NCBI GenBank assembly: GCA_017893485.1
Contig: CM030367.1
Span: 145,689,767-145,753,766 of the forward strand
Direction: 5' to 3'
Origin: Hemerocallis citrina
Lineage: Eukaryota; Streptophyta; Magnoliopsida; Asparagales; Asphodelaceae
DNA length: 64,000 bases
Part shown: positions 11,437-23,710 of the stretch, in pieces
Layout of the letters: every line of letters starts with the position of its first letter
How positions within the stretch are numbered: position 1 is the stretch's first letter
The notes under the pieces: model-generated
Databases searched by the model: none
What the model saw: only the letters and a program-made list of their open reading frames with translations
What the model was told of the DNA's origin: nothing
Program-made: the position numbers and the translations under genes

Positions 11437-11885
11437 TTACTGTGATTGCTTTTCGGTGGTAGTTCTATGGCATTGAGGGGGAGAAACGAGCCCCCCATTG
11501 TAGCGGTGTAACATGCTCATGCTTCCTGTTGACTTCCTACAACATGGCCTACGCCTGCTGTTGTTGGGAACTTCATTTTCATGTGCTAGGTGGAAGCAAC
11601 TGCATGAAAGGCCGTTAGGCCGGTATGACTGAATATTGCGTTGTATGCGGCTTTGACATCGACTACCATAAATTCCAGTGCTTTTTTTTCGAATAGCGAG
11701 GGCTTTTCCTGCAGTCACATCAAGTGTAATGATTCCTTCTACTTGAACGGGGACACCAGAGAATCTGTGGAGTGTATAACCGGCTGGCTTGAGCTGGTCT
11801 AGGGAGAGCTTGAGGCCGTTGAAAGTATTCATAAAAAGGATGTTTACCGAGCTATGGTTGTCCTCCAGGATACGGCGTACCTCAT
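11437..11885 (-). pseudogene. Protease-region relic of Tat pol
   Basis: Reading the minus strand from 11,885, the relic has a DNHSSVNILF box, then LKPAGYTLHRFSGVPV and VEGIITLDVTAG. The complete element aligns closely from 37,984 (DNGSSVNILF, LKPAGYTLHGFTGVPV, VEGVITLDVTAG). The Gly of the aspartic-protease DNGSS box is His here. The frame is lost after about 60 residues, and nothing downstream resembles RT. The sequence stops exactly where the chromovirus LTR begins, so the upstream gag part is gone. Confidence 0.8.
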
Positions 11886-14800
11886 TGTCACGCCCCGCTT
11901 ACCAAAAGAAATACGGAATACGGATACGTGACTAAGCCCAGCGAATGATTTCATCATCCATAAGCTGTTTAAGAATCTTTACAACATTTCACAAGAATAA
12001 TCAGAGTCGGAAGCAAAAGAATCAACCAAGCATGAACATATAAACCAAAATACCAACAAGAATACTTGAAACCAAAATATTATAATCTCAAATAATCCAG
12101 ATATAAATAAGTCAAATATCCTGGGTCACATTGTCCAAATACAAATAAATTCAAGTACAAGATACAATTGTTCAAAACAAGCAACAAGATATAATAATAG
12201 CAAAATTCAGCACTAATATTTCATATCACCAACACCATCTGATACATGTTCTCCAAAATCTGCAATTTAACAATTGCAGATATAGGAAAAAGAAAACAAA
12301 CTCCATCAATGCAAGTTACGGGCCGTTTATAATGCAGGATACACGTACATGGAAAACTAAACTAATAGCATGTAATAGGCATGATAACAAAATATACAAC
12401 TAGTATGGTAAGATGAACAAGTGTAAGTAGCATGTACCAAGGGTCAAGTGAGCAAGTATCATGCAAAAAAGCAACAAGTATCAAGTATCATGTAAACGTA
12501 TAGCAAGTGTCATTATCAAGTATCATGTATCATGTAGTCAAGTATCAAGTAAGCATGTATCCTGTTCAAGTATCATGTATCAAGTCTTGTAGTTCTTACA
12601 ATCTAGGTAGCACTTCATGAGCCCCGGTTTTTTATCACATGGTTTGTACAACAAACAGTTTCGCTTTAGACTTCATACTGGACCAAAGAGGGCAGTGTAC
12701 TCAGGGACAAGTATCAAGTAATCGAGCTCCAAGCTCCAAGTATCATGTATCGTGTATCATGTATCACGTGTTAAGTTGTGCAAGTGGAAAGTAATCACGT
12801 GTCTCGCGTGCAAGTGTCAAGTAATCACATGTCAAGTATCATGTATCAAGTAATCACGTAGGATCAGTGGATCCCCTTCCGAGTACACGTTTCTGAATTA
12901 TCCACTATTAGATCTTTCCTTTAAACCCCGGCTTGATTATTTATTATTAGTCTCAAAAAAGCATGTATGTGTGCAAAACATATCAAGAATAACATAGCAT
13001 GGTCATGTAACAAGTTCAAGGTTCAAGATAAACATGTACGGGTGCAAAATAACACATAAAAGGATAAAATAACAAAATTTCTAGTTCAGGATAGCAAGAC
13101 CATAGTGCAGTAAAATTGAGTTTCCTGTTGTTACAAACATGCAAACCTGTATCCGTCGAAAGTTCTAGAAAATAGACTCCCGGCCGAATCCAGCGAATAT
13201 ATATAAGTCATATAGTATTTCACAAAAACATCACTCAAAACTGGTTTAAATCCAGAAAATACGTTCAGCCAGAAATCAGAAGATCGTATTCAAAGTCAGG
13301 AAAACAATATGAAAACTCAATAAATAAATCCACGGAAAATCTGGGGTATTCCCCTGTATGTATAGTAACAGAAAAACAAGTTTCATAATTTTCTAACAAA
13401 AATAGAGCAGTCAAGTAAAATCAGAAAACATCAAGATGTAGTAGTTTTGTAAATCTGGAATTGTAAACACTGCAGTACGAAAACAGCAATATCTCACAAA
13501 CCAAAAATCGAAATCCAAATCCTCCAAAAGGGTAATAAAAAATATACAATAGGCTAACTTTCATATTCAGAAATAATTTAGAAACAGCAAGTAGAAATAG
13601 GTCGAAAATCAAGTAAAATTCTGCATGTAAAATTTTTTTTTGCAAGCACGAAAAGGTTTGTAAAACATCTAAAATAAATCCACCAAAATTTTGGGTAAAC
13701 CCCAATCAAGTCTAGAAATACTGAGAAAATTTCAGATCAAAATGATAATTTTAATAACAGAATAAAAATAGATTACTCTTCAGAATTCATAGAAAACACA
13801 ATCTGGAAATCTTTTGACACTACTGTAGTAAAATTGACATAACTTACAAACCGTAAATCGAAACTGAGATCCATCAAAATGGTTGGAAAATAGACAGAAT
13901 TCTTTACAAATTATGTTCACAAAATATTTTCAAATACTTACCTTAATAGGGACTAAAATACTGTTAAAAAACGGAAAACCGGCAAAACTGAAAATATTCT
14001 TCATGCACAAAATCAACTAGTTCACATAGAACTCATCCAACCACAACCAAACATGATATATAGTATACTAGATGTCCAAGCAACATGTTATAGGGTATTT
14101 CACAGGTCCACAACAAGTCTACCATGAATAATACGAACGAGTACAAGATAACACATGAACCACACGCATATATGCAACAAGATATGGTCAATCCTAGGTT
14201 ATATCATGTCATGTATGTCGTGAGGCAACTATGGAAAAATCATCACAACAGAGACAATATCAATAAGTGGATTCACACACAAATTGTCTCTAGAACCTAA
14301 CTACACTACAAGCGGTATTTAGTACATGTATTTGCAAAGGAATTTAATACTAGTTACTTGCCTTAACCGATGACAAAAACGACTCCAAACATGAATAACG
14401 GGAACGGATTTTCGGCAATGAACACGATCGAACGATGAACACGAATCACCAAAAACCAAGAACGAGAACTACACAACCACGATAGCACGACGAAGAATCA
14501 CGAACCAAGAATGAACGACGAACAACTAAAAAGCATGCACACCAATAACCAAGCAACCAAGAACAACGGCAAGAGCAATGGCACCGCACTCACTCATGGC
14601 AAGAGCAATGGCGAGGGGACGGGGTTGGCCGGAGACGCTGTGGGAGGGCGACGGCCGGGCTGGCTGGTGCTGGTCATGCAACAGAGAGACACAGACAGAG
14701 CAATAGGGGGGGTATGCTCGGGATGAGAGGGTGTTTGGGTGGAGGTGGTGAGCACAGGGGGCCTGGGGGTTAGGATGGAGAGGAGGCAGGGGGAGAGAGA

Positions 14801-15352
14801 GCTGGAGGTGCAAGAGGCGGCTAGGGTTCATGAAGAGAAGGGGAGCAAACAGTGGGTGCATGGGTTTATATATGGATTAGGTAATATTAGGGTTATGGGG
14901 TAGGCAGTTGACGGCAGAACAGGGTAGGGGGATTTCGGGTGTGGGTATTGTAAGCTAATGGGTCTGGGTAGTGAATAGGTGGGTTTGGGTATTTGTAGGA
15001 TTAATAGATAATGTGTATTAGGGTAAATAGTAAAGTGGGTAAGTTAAAATGGGTATTATGGATTCAAACCAAAAATTATAGATAGGGAAAAATGAACAAA
15101 ATAATAGAAAAATGATATAGGGTGTGGACAAATAAGCAAGGAGGATCAAAATAACAGCTCGATCAAAAGAAACGAAACAAGAGAAGGACAAAGAATCAAG
15201 AATTCAAATAAAAGAAGACAAGAATAATAAAATGAATATATATATATATTGAAATAAAATCCAATATACGGTCCAAAGAGATACAACAGAATCAAATACA
15301 AGGAAAAAGAAAATACACTAAAAAATATACAAAATGAAAAACAGGGGTTACA
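11886..15352 (-). repeat. 3-prime LTR of chromovirus A (3,467 bp)
   Basis: It begins TGTCACGCC and ends GGGGTTACA (TG...CA), next to the purine tract of the minus strand at 15,353 onward. ORFs inside, such as 14,526-14,861, are short and compositionally biased. Apart from the CAAGTATCATG minisatellite I see only AT-rich sequence. Confidence 0.8.
12420..12860. repeat. CAAGTATCATGTAT minisatellite inside the LTR
   Basis: More than 20 variants of AAGTATCATGTATC / AAGTAATCACGT appear at irregular 10-25 bp spacing. Confidence 0.65.
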
Positions 15353-15367
15353 ATCCTACCCACCAAC
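15353..15367 (-). other. Polypurine tract of chromovirus A
   Basis: The minus strand reads GTTGGTGGGTAGGAT directly before the LTR start TGTAACCCC. Confidence 0.6.
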
Positions 15368-15471
15368 AAGAAGGATTTCGTCCTCGAAATTCAACAAGAA
15401 GATACATAGGATAACCCCCAAAACAACCAAAAAGAACAAAACAAAAACTACTCAAACAAATGAGGAAATTT

Positions 15472-18400
15472 CTACCAAATCTCCTCCTCCAGCTCCCAAG
15501 TCGACTCATCGGGTGAGTGAGGATTCCAAGCAACACGAACCAACTTGATGACATTGTTTTTTAGTACTCTCTCCCGCTGATCCACAATAGCAACAGGTAG
15601 AATCTCACAAGTCAAATCCGGCCGAACGGTCAAATTAGAATAGTCGATCATGTGGCTCTCATCTTGAATATATCTCCTAAGCTGTGAGATATGGAAAACA
15701 TCGTGTACTCCTGATAAAGCTGGCGGCAATGCAAGGCGATAGGCCACCTTGCCTACTCACTCCACAATATCAAACGGTCCAATAAACCTAGAGCTGAGCT
15801 TGCCCCCACCACCGAACCGAATGACACCCCGCCAAGGCGATACCTTCAGGAAGATATGGTCACCAACCTCAAACTCCAAAGCTCTCCGATGGACATCGGC
15901 TTATCGCCTCTGCCTATCCTGAGCTACCTGCAAATGCTTCCTGATCTGAACCATCGCATCAACTATCCTGGTGATCAACTCCGGACCCAAAAACTTCCTC
16001 TCACCAATGTCATCCCAGCACACTGGTGATCTGCACTTCTGCCCATAGAGTGCCTTGAACGGAGTAGCTTTAATACTGGCCTGAAAGCTATTATTGTACG
16101 AGAACTCTACGAAATGCAAATGGTCCTCCCATGATCCACCGAGCTGAAGCATATAGGACCTTAACATGTCCTCAAGAATCTGGATGGTCCTCTCTAACTG
16201 TCCATCAGTCTGGGGATGAAAAGCTGCACTGTACTTTAATTTACTCCCCAAACTGTTCTGAAGACTCCCAAAACTAAGATCTGAATCTCGTATCCCTGTC
16301 GAATACAATACTGACTGGAACCCCATGAAGTCTGACAATTTCTTGCATGTACCTCTCAGCTAGGCTCTCAGTAGACTGTCCGAAACGAAAAGAAATAAAG
16401 TGAGCACTCTTCGTCAAACGGTCGACAATCGCCCAAATGGCATTATGACCCTTAGGACTCCTCGGCAAAGCGGTCACAAAATCTACAGTGATATGTTCCC
16501 ACTTCCACTCTAGAATAGGAAGCGGTTGAAGAAGTCCATCGGTTCTCTGATGCTCTGCCTTAACCTGCTGGCATATCAAACACTGAGCAATAAACCAAGC
16601 CACAACTCCCTTCATACCAGGCCACCAGAAATGAAGCTTCAAATCCCGATACATCGTAGTACCACCGGGATGGATAGAATAGGATGACTGATGGGCTTCC
16701 TTAAGCAACCTCTGACGAACTTCACCTTTCGGGACACATATCCTGGACCTAAAAAGAAGCGATCCATAAGCATGAATAACCATGTCCTTTCTGGACCCAG
16801 ACTCAACCTCGCGCATCACCAGCCTGCGCCTCCTTGATCTGATCAACAAGAGACGACTGAAGCTGGAGCGCCAAACAACTCCGACCAGAACTCGAAAACA
16901 CAACATCCAACTCCAACCTCCGCATCTGCTCAATTAAATCCCTCTGCTGAGTCAGGAACATAGCTGTCGGTCTCCTTTTAAAGCATCTGGCACCAAGTTT
17001 ACTTTACCAGGATGGTATTGCAAACTGATGTCATAATTGGCCATAAGTTCCAACTAACGCCTTTGCCTCATGTTTAACTCCTTCTGGGTGAAGACGTATT
17101 TGAGACTTTTGTGGTCTGTAAAGATCTCCACTCGGTCTCCAAGTAATAATGTCTCCACAGCTTTTAAGCATAGATAATTGCCACTAACTCCACGTCATGA
17201 GTCGGATAGTTCTTCTCATGCGGCCTCAACTGCCTCAATGCATACGCAACGAATCGACCCTTCTCCCTCAAAACTGTTCAAAGACCCTTACCAGAAGCAT
17301 CACAGTGAATTACAAATCCGCCTGAACCATCTGCAATAGTCAACACAAGCACTGACGTCAGTCTGTTCTTCAACTCAACAAAAGCCTCACCACACTCATC
17401 AGACCAACAAAACTTCTGATCCTTCCTAATCAACTTAGTTAACGGTCCCGCTATCTTCGAAAAATCTTGGACGAATTTCCGATAATAGCCAGCTAAACCA
17501 AGAAAACTCCTGTTTTCTTAAACTGACTTGGGAACAAGCCAATCCTTCACAGCCTCAACCTTGGCAGGATCCACAGAAATACCATCTCCTGAGATAATGT
17601 GCCCCAAGAATGAAACCCTGTCGAGCAGAAACTCGCACTTGCTGAGTTTCCCATAGAGTTGATTCTCTCTTAAAGTCTGCAGAACCACTCTAAGAAGCTC
17701 AGCATGATCTTCCCGATTCTGAGAATACACCAAAATATCATCAATGAAGACCACCACAAATCTATTCAAGAACTGAGAAAAGACCCGGTTCATACGACTC
17801 ATGAATACAGCAGGCGCGTTCGTAACCCCAAACGGCATCACAAGATACTCATATCTGGTCCTGAATGCAGTCTTCTGTACATCAGCCGCCTTCACTTTGA
17901 CTTGATGATACCCAGAACGAAGATCTAACTTCGAGAAAACAGCAGCCCCACTCAACTGATCAAACAAATCATCGATTCTGGGCAACGAATACCGGTTCTT
18001 CACAGTAATACTGTTCATTTCCCAATAATCCACACATAGTCAATGACTACCATCCTTCTTGAGCACCCCAAGGCAAAATACTGGGTCTGATAAACCCCAA
18101 ATCAAGCAACTCCTGAATATGCACCTTAAGCTCAGCTAACTTTACCGGTGTCATCCTGTATGGACTCTTTGATATAGGCGCCGTACCCAGTTGAACTTCA
18201 ATACCGAACTCTACATCCCTATCAGGAGGTAAGCCAGACAACTCCTCTGGAAAAACATCCAGGAAATCCCGTACTACTAGAGGCACAGCCTCACAGCCTA
18301 AATGCAACTCCATCGCACAAACCTCCTGATCAACTGCAGTTCGGTCAAGGCACAACTCTCCAACATGGAACTCAAACTTTGCGCGATCTGGAATCCGGAA

Positions 18401-18713
18401 TATAACTTTCTTGGCACGGCAATCAATGATGGCATGAGTTTCACCCAACCAATCCATACCCAGAATAACGTCAAATCCTGAATTCCCAATTACAATCAGA
18501 TTGGCCTTGATATTTGCGCTACCAAAAATTACGGGACACTGCCTCACTCCCAGGAACAAATGAAAACTCCACGACCTGTCACAATGTTCCAAGCCTCTGA
18601 TATGTTGCTGCACTCCAACTGATGGCGAGCCACAAATTGAGAGGAGATAAAAGAATGGGTTGCCCCGGAATCAAAAAGAACATGAGCAGGAAAAGAGCAA
18701 ACAAGGACAATAC
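15472..18713 (-). pseudogene. Chromovirus A pol: protease, RT, RNase H, integrase, chromodomain-like end
   Basis: In order on the minus strand: protease with LFDSGATHSF (about 18,670); a frameshift near 18,570; the flap GMDWL; an RT start that lacks about five residues before KKDG and has an in-frame TGA (about 18,040); an intact RT core (18,033-17,518) with [13 protein letters not shown] and FIDDILVYS; a badly broken RNase H (17,517-16,934); integrase with the HHCC region (HPGGTTMYRDLKLHFWW, then CLICQQ), VDFVTALPRS and a broken second Asp block at about 16,300; GQLERTIQILEDML for the catalytic Glu; then GVIRFGGGGKLS and a C-terminus (VDQRERVLKNNVIKLVRVAW) like the chromodomain of Tekay-clade elements. 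Enzyme roles are known from the family; this copy cannot make a functional protein. Confidence 0.9.
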
Positions 18714-18870
18714 CTAAGACAGAATCAAAAAGAGACAAACAAAAGAATGGTTGAACCTGGGTGAGAAAAACAAAATGCAGAAAGATAAACATGAAAGGAA
18801 TAAAGAAAAAGGAAAGGAAGAAACAAAAGAGGAACAACAAAACAACAAAAACAATAAAAGCAAAAGATAC
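18714..18870 (-). other. Intron-like 157-nt segment between gag and protease
   Basis: On the minus strand the gag-side reading frame ends ...GAGGGTGTAGTTGCAT, then GTATCT. The next 157 nt are strongly pyrimidine-rich and finish TTCTGTCTTAG, after which the protease frame resumes (CIVLVCSFPAHVLFDSG across the junction). Removing it joins the two sides in a sensible frame (phase 1). Within the segment the frame is open but only encodes a Phe/Leu-rich run with no place in gag-pol. Other acceptor choices, such as CACCCAG about 50 nt upstream, are possible. Confidence 0.55.
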
Positions 18871-19258
18871 ATGCAACTACACCCTCAGCTGACTCAGCAT
18901 TAGTAACAGTCAGGTTGAAAGCTTGACCTCTCCTGGGAGCAGTGATCCTCTGACCGATAACCTGGCGCTCGGAGGAAGTAGTGGTCTAACTGGACCACGA
19001 GCTGGGGCGACTGGCTGAACTGGACCCCTGGCTGGAAGAGCCAACTGCGGGCAGTCCCGCACTGAATGGTCAGTAGCACGACATCCAAAATAGCGATGAT
19101 TGGCACGTCGGCAATCCTTCCGCTCATACCCTAGAAGACGGCAAAAGTCACAAAAACCAACTCTCGGAGGACCCACAGCAGAGTAAGGAACTGCCCTGAC
19201 CGGAGGGGCTAGGACAGGACGCCGAATAGGCTCACCAGAAGGCCTAGCAACTGAGTAC
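18871..19258 (-). pseudogene. Chromovirus A gag, C-terminal part with zinc knuckles
   Basis: The coding sequence shows CDFCRLLGYERKDC and then CRATDHSVRDC, which are degenerate CCHC-type knuckles for nucleic-acid binding. A Pro/Ala/Gly linker follows, then a segment that leads up to the intron-like sequence. A one-base frameshift lies near 18,975. The upstream half of gag is on the far side of the solo LTR, at 22,759. Confidence 0.75.
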
Positions 19259-19959
19259 GGAACTGTAGCGCTCCGAATTTCTAATATAATATCTTAGAAA
19301 ATACGTGGCACAATCCCAGCATCAACTTGAATGTAATAGTACATATAGCCCAAAAACACAAATAATTTAATTCCAAACTTTTATTACAATAATCTTTACA
19401 TACATAGCGGAATACAAAACACCTTGAATTACAACTTTCTTTTTACAACACTTCTAAAAAATTTACACAAAGCTCTATTACATCAGTTTATCTCCAAAAC
19501 TATCTCAAGCATCCCAACCTCCAAACTCTAAGCAACAACCTGTAACACATGAGGCTAGAGATGATCCCTAACTCCCAAAACTAAAGGGGTCAGCCATAAA
19601 TGGTGTGAGTGACATGAACAAGCAACATAAGTAAAGCATAGATTTATCAACAACAGAACATAACAAGAGTAGATGAAATTAGAGAAATCACGAAATGCGG
19701 AAAACCATACAAGTGGAACTAGACTAAGTGTTAAGTGTAGAAAACAGAAAAGCACATGCATAAAACCAATTCAAGAAAACACAATTTCTATATGCTGACT
19801 CTCTAATGCGTACTTGTCGGAGTCTATGCATCTCATTCTACATAGGTCCGGTGCAAGCCCTTAACGTCTCCACATTATAGGGTTCAATCCCCGCTATGCA
19901 ACTAATCCTAACACGATGACTACTACGAGATAAAGATAAACTGTGAGTACTAGCCCTTG

Positions 19960-20240
19960 CCCTGATAATTCCGGAGATCAATCCCACACCACAAGTAATT
20001 TACCTGGATAATTCCGGGGATAAATCCCACACCACAAGTAATTTACTTGGATAATTCCGGGGATCAATCCCACACCGAAGCAATGACCCTCATCACATGA
20101 ATACCACATGCGCGTCGTCTCGACCCCGATAATTCTGGAGATCAATCCCACACCATAAGTAATTTACCTGGATAATTTCGGGGATAAATCCCACACCACA
20201 AGTAATTTATCTGGATAATTTCGGAGATCAATCCCACACC
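19960..20240. repeat. Tandem repeat with GATAATTCCGGAGATCAATC core
   Basis: Six copies, spaced about 40-75 bp, each followed by CCACACC and usually AAGTAATTTAC. Variants of the core also occur at about 399 and 453, and as single copies in both chromovirus B LTRs (about 54,721 and 62,251). Confidence 0.75.
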
Positions 20241-20609
20241 GAAAGCCATACTGAGGTACATAACCCATGTTCTCGTTCATCATATCACCACTAGTGCCTG
20301 TCCTTATCATTTTTGGGTTATTTAATTACTTAACGAATCTCCTAAAGTTGGTGTACCCCACCAGACTTAACTCAATAATTGAACAACTAAAATGCCTCAA
20401 CAGGCCTAAACATAATGAACTCAACCGCCGGTATACTAGGGTCACACACCCTCTAGAGACTCAAACTCAAATATCTCAACCAATCTTACTTCATAAACCG
20501 CTCAACTTAACGTCTTGAAAACATAAGTTTAAAAGAAGATAGGGTATAAGTAATTATAGATCAAAATATCTAGAGAATAAACCATTTGGAAGAACTTTTA
20601 TAAATATAA

Positions 20610-21020
20610 AAATACATCAGTACCAGTCGACTATAGAAAGCATAAGTCGACTGTCCAGAAAGAAAGTTCAATGATTTTAAGAAAATATTCTAAGTGTTAA
20701 AAGTTGACTTATAAAAGTCATAAGTCGACTTACCAGAGAATATAAGTTGACTTATAAAAGTCATAAGTCGACTTAGCAGAGAGAAATTCCAGAAATCTTT
20801 TAAGAAAATATTCTAAGTGTTATAAGTCGACTTGGAAAAGTCATAAGTCGACTTACCAGAGAAAAATCTACGATAACTTTGAAAAATAAATTCTAAGTGT
20901 ACCAGTCGACTGAAAATGGTCTAAGTCGACTGTCCAGAACGGATTTTCAAGGAAACTAAAGATCATAGCAATCGGGTCGTACCAGTCGACTGAAAGGTCA
21001 TGCTAGTCGACTGTCGGCCT
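20610..21020. repeat. Array of palindromic AAGTCGACTT motifs
   Basis: About 14 occurrences of AGTCGACT or AAGTCGACTT variants (some AAGTTGACTT), many in pairs separated by about 15 bp. A longer unit of about 80-110 bp (TTCTAAGTGTTA ... CCAGAGA) is repeated 3-4 times. It lies within the solo LTR. Confidence 0.7.
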
Positions 21021-22758
21021 ACAGACTGCATAGTTTTGGTTGTGCACAATCAACCGATACATAGATTTACTTTACAAAATGAAATCTCTAAAAAGTATAT
21101 TTTTGATATGATCAAATACAACTTATAGGATATACAAAGATCCATATAAACCAATCAAAAACCACTTGAATTGATAAAAATAACTTTTTGATAAACTTCT
21201 TCAAAATAAAACATAAATTATGCATATAATCAAAATAGGTTTTTCTTAAAATAATTTACTGATCGCTGAAATAGTTTGTATTCAGATCCAAACCATCTGA
21301 TTATCAAAACTCAATAAAAAATCCCAATTTGGGTGTATTTCCTTAATCTGAACTAAATTCTAAATTCTCCAATTTTCATGTCAAGATCTCTTGATTCATA
21401 ACTCTTCCATTCAATTATCTCAAAATCTGAATTTCTACCACAACTCATAACCATAATCAAATTTGTAGTCACATACCACTAGGGTTTCACGAGATCCAAT
21501 TTTTCATCCCATCCATAATATACATAATCATATTCAACCCTAAACATGCTTTCTAGCAACACAATTCAATATCCCAGATCCAACAAACATTCATAGATCA
21601 GACAATCAAATCGTACCAAATCACATACATAAACCAATCAACAAAACAATACATGCAAAATACACAAAACAACAAACATGTCACTCACTTTAGGAATAAA
21701 GAGATCCAACAAGAAAGCCTCTCTTTTTTGCGCGATCCAAAATCCTCCTCTTGATACTCCCAAAAATCACAAGAATTCTATGTTGTGCAGCGAATGACGG
21801 CTGCATTTTCTTTTAAATGCCCGGGATAAGAAGTTAGGATTTTCCAAACACTTTTGCAAAAGAATCCTTCCAGAATATAGCTTTACATATATAACCCTCT
21901 CTTAGTTAAAATAGGTTAACTAAATCAAAACCAAATCAAATCTTTTTATTACTGAGGTGTTCAGCAATCCAGTACAGACCAGTAAATAAGAAAAATTTGG
22001 ATTTACAACTCAGGGTGGCGATTTTGCACAAAAGCCCTCCCTTTTGTAATATTTGCAAATACATCATAAAATATTCATAAAAATCCAGAAAAATCAGAAT
22101 TAATATCTAATAATACATATTATATTTTTCTATCAAAATATTTGACTTTTACTTTCCAGAAAAATATTTGTACAAGATTCTACATAAATTTCATATTTAC
22201 AAAAACACCATATTTGTATAAATCTTTACCAAATCAACTCTAAATAAAATTTAAATATATTTTTAATTTCAATGATGAACATGGAAAGCCCAAAAATCAT
22301 TAAAAAAGAATTTTCATAATTTATTTCAGGTCCAAACGGCTTTTTACATAAACGCCCCTCTCTTTCAAGATATTTATAAAAATAGTTTCTCTACTCAGAA
22401 AAATCCCAAAATTTAGAATATACTCCATTAAAATTAGGAGAATTTAATAAAAATATAAAATTGGATATTTGAACCAAAAATATTTGTACGAGTTTTGCAC
22501 GTGTAAAATTGACAAATTTGTAAAATTAGTCCAATTAATTTAAATAAATCTAAAAATTAAAATATCATAAATAAATAAGGAAAAATCAATTATTAACCAT
22601 AAAATTTTAAAAATTCAAAATTCATAACTTTGCACGTGTGTTGCACGTGCAAAAATTACAATTTCAAGAAAATAGTCAAAATAGTCAACTTTACAAATTT
22701 AATATTATTTTACTAATACAAAAATAAATCATTTTATTTTGCGGGGTATTACAGGAAC

Positions 22759-23559
22759 AGTCCGCTGAGAAGGAGCCAATCCTCCACGAGCCTGCTCCTG
22801 AGCTCGAGCAGCCTCGAGAGCCTCAACATAAGTACGCAAGCGAAGAGAGACAAGCTGCACCTTGATGTCTCGCTCAATCCCCAAAATGAACATACGAGCC
22901 CTATCTTCTTCGTTCGCCACAAGAACGACTGCGAAGCGGCTAAGTTTCGTAAATTCAGCTGCATACTCGTCCACAGACCTGAAGCCTTGTTTCAAGAAAA
23001 TCTTATGTTACAATATTGCATAGACAATATGTAACAAAGTTCCATTACTAGAAATAACGACCAACCTGTTTCAGGGCCAAGAATTGTTGCTCCATCACGA
23101 CTCTAGTGCTGCTAGGAAAGAATTTCTCCAAGAAGCTCCTAGTGAAAGTGACCCAAGTGATCAGTCGTTCGAGCCTTTCGGACTCGGACCTCCACCAATA
23201 TGAGCCAAGTCCACCAACTGGATGGCCACTACATCCACTCTATCTGCATCTGCTACTCTAGCTGCCAAAAGCAGTTGCTCAGTTCGAATCAACCACTGTT
23301 CAACCTTCAAAGGCATCTCAGTGCCTGAAAACCTGTTGGGATGCAGCCTCATGAAATCTGTGACTATTCTCGGATGGCGAGGAAGAGCTGTTTGCATAGG
23401 CACAGCGGGCAGAGGAACCTGAGCAGCTTCCAAAGCAGCCATCACCAAGTCACTGTGGTTCTACTGCATGTTAATCAAGCGCTCAAGAACAGTGGTGACA
23501 GCCTCAAGCCCTGGCTGCTCACCCTGGGGACGAGAAGAAGAAGAACCTCTACGAGCCAT
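22759..23559 (-). pseudogene. Chromovirus A gag, N-terminal part
   Basis: The start is the ATG at 23,559 (MARRGSSSSRPQGEQPG), 150 nt inside the PBS. A TAG stop follows MQ near 23,461. The next block, HPNRFSGTEMPLKVEQWL, is the usual start of the Ty3/gypsy capsid (retrotrans_gag) region. A one-base deletion near 23,200 shifts the frame within what is usually a YWW motif. Coding then continues to FLALKQ, where a 72-bp insertion lies (22,995-23,066). After it comes GFRSVDEYAAEFTKLSRF, still typical capsid, then the solo LTR. Confidence 0.8.
22995..23066. other. 72-bp hairpin insertion with 7-bp direct repeats
   Basis: Flanked by TGTTTCA at 22,988-22,994 and 23,067-23,073. Removing the insert plus one repeat restores the capsid reading frame. 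The middle folds on itself (TGTTACAATATTG pairs with CAATATGTAACA). I recognise no element family. Confidence 0.6.
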
Positions 23560-23710
23560 AATCTGCACAAAACCAAAAATAATTAGCATCCAGATCAAAG
23601 TTGATAATAGTTCATTTATGTATTCATGGTTGGTGAAATGTTGAGCCGATCCCAGTTGAGCCAAGCTTGTCTAATATATCAGTCAAACTAACACATTAGC
23701 CAAATCTGGG

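Larger units (their letters stand above)
3672..11885 (-). mobile_element. Tat-lineage Ty3/gypsy derivative, non-autonomous, truncated
   Basis: On the minus strand the order is protease relic (11,885-11,437), about 7 kb of non-coding tandem-repeat DNA, an AT-rich stretch, a polypurine tract (4,240-4,221) and an LTR (4,220-3,672). The same order (pol, repeats, AT-rich block, PPT, LTR) is seen in the complete Tat element at 35,221-50,794. RT, RNase H and integrase are absent. The upstream end is cut by the chromovirus LTR at 11,886, and no continuation is seen beyond that element, so one side was lost by deletion or rearrangement. Confidence 0.7.
19264..22753 (-). mobile_element. Solo LTR (3,490 bp) inserted in chromovirus A gag
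   Basis: It starts TGTAGCGCTCCG and ends GGGGTATTACA. It is flanked by an exact 5-bp duplication GGAAC (19,259-19,263 and 22,754-22,758). The gag frame of the host element continues across the two flanks. No PBS, PPT or pol is present, so this is a solo LTR left by LTR-LTR recombination. Comparison with the chromovirus at 53,996 suggests a minus orientation. It shares a block (about 19,808-19,915) with the chromovirus B LTR (about 54,428-54,530), so the families are related. The few ORFs are short. Confidence 0.88.

Noticed and set aside
14511..14861. Opposed ORFs rich in Gly/Arg or Pro/His
   Set aside because: They lie in a biased-composition part of a 3.5-kb LTR, with no homology recognised.
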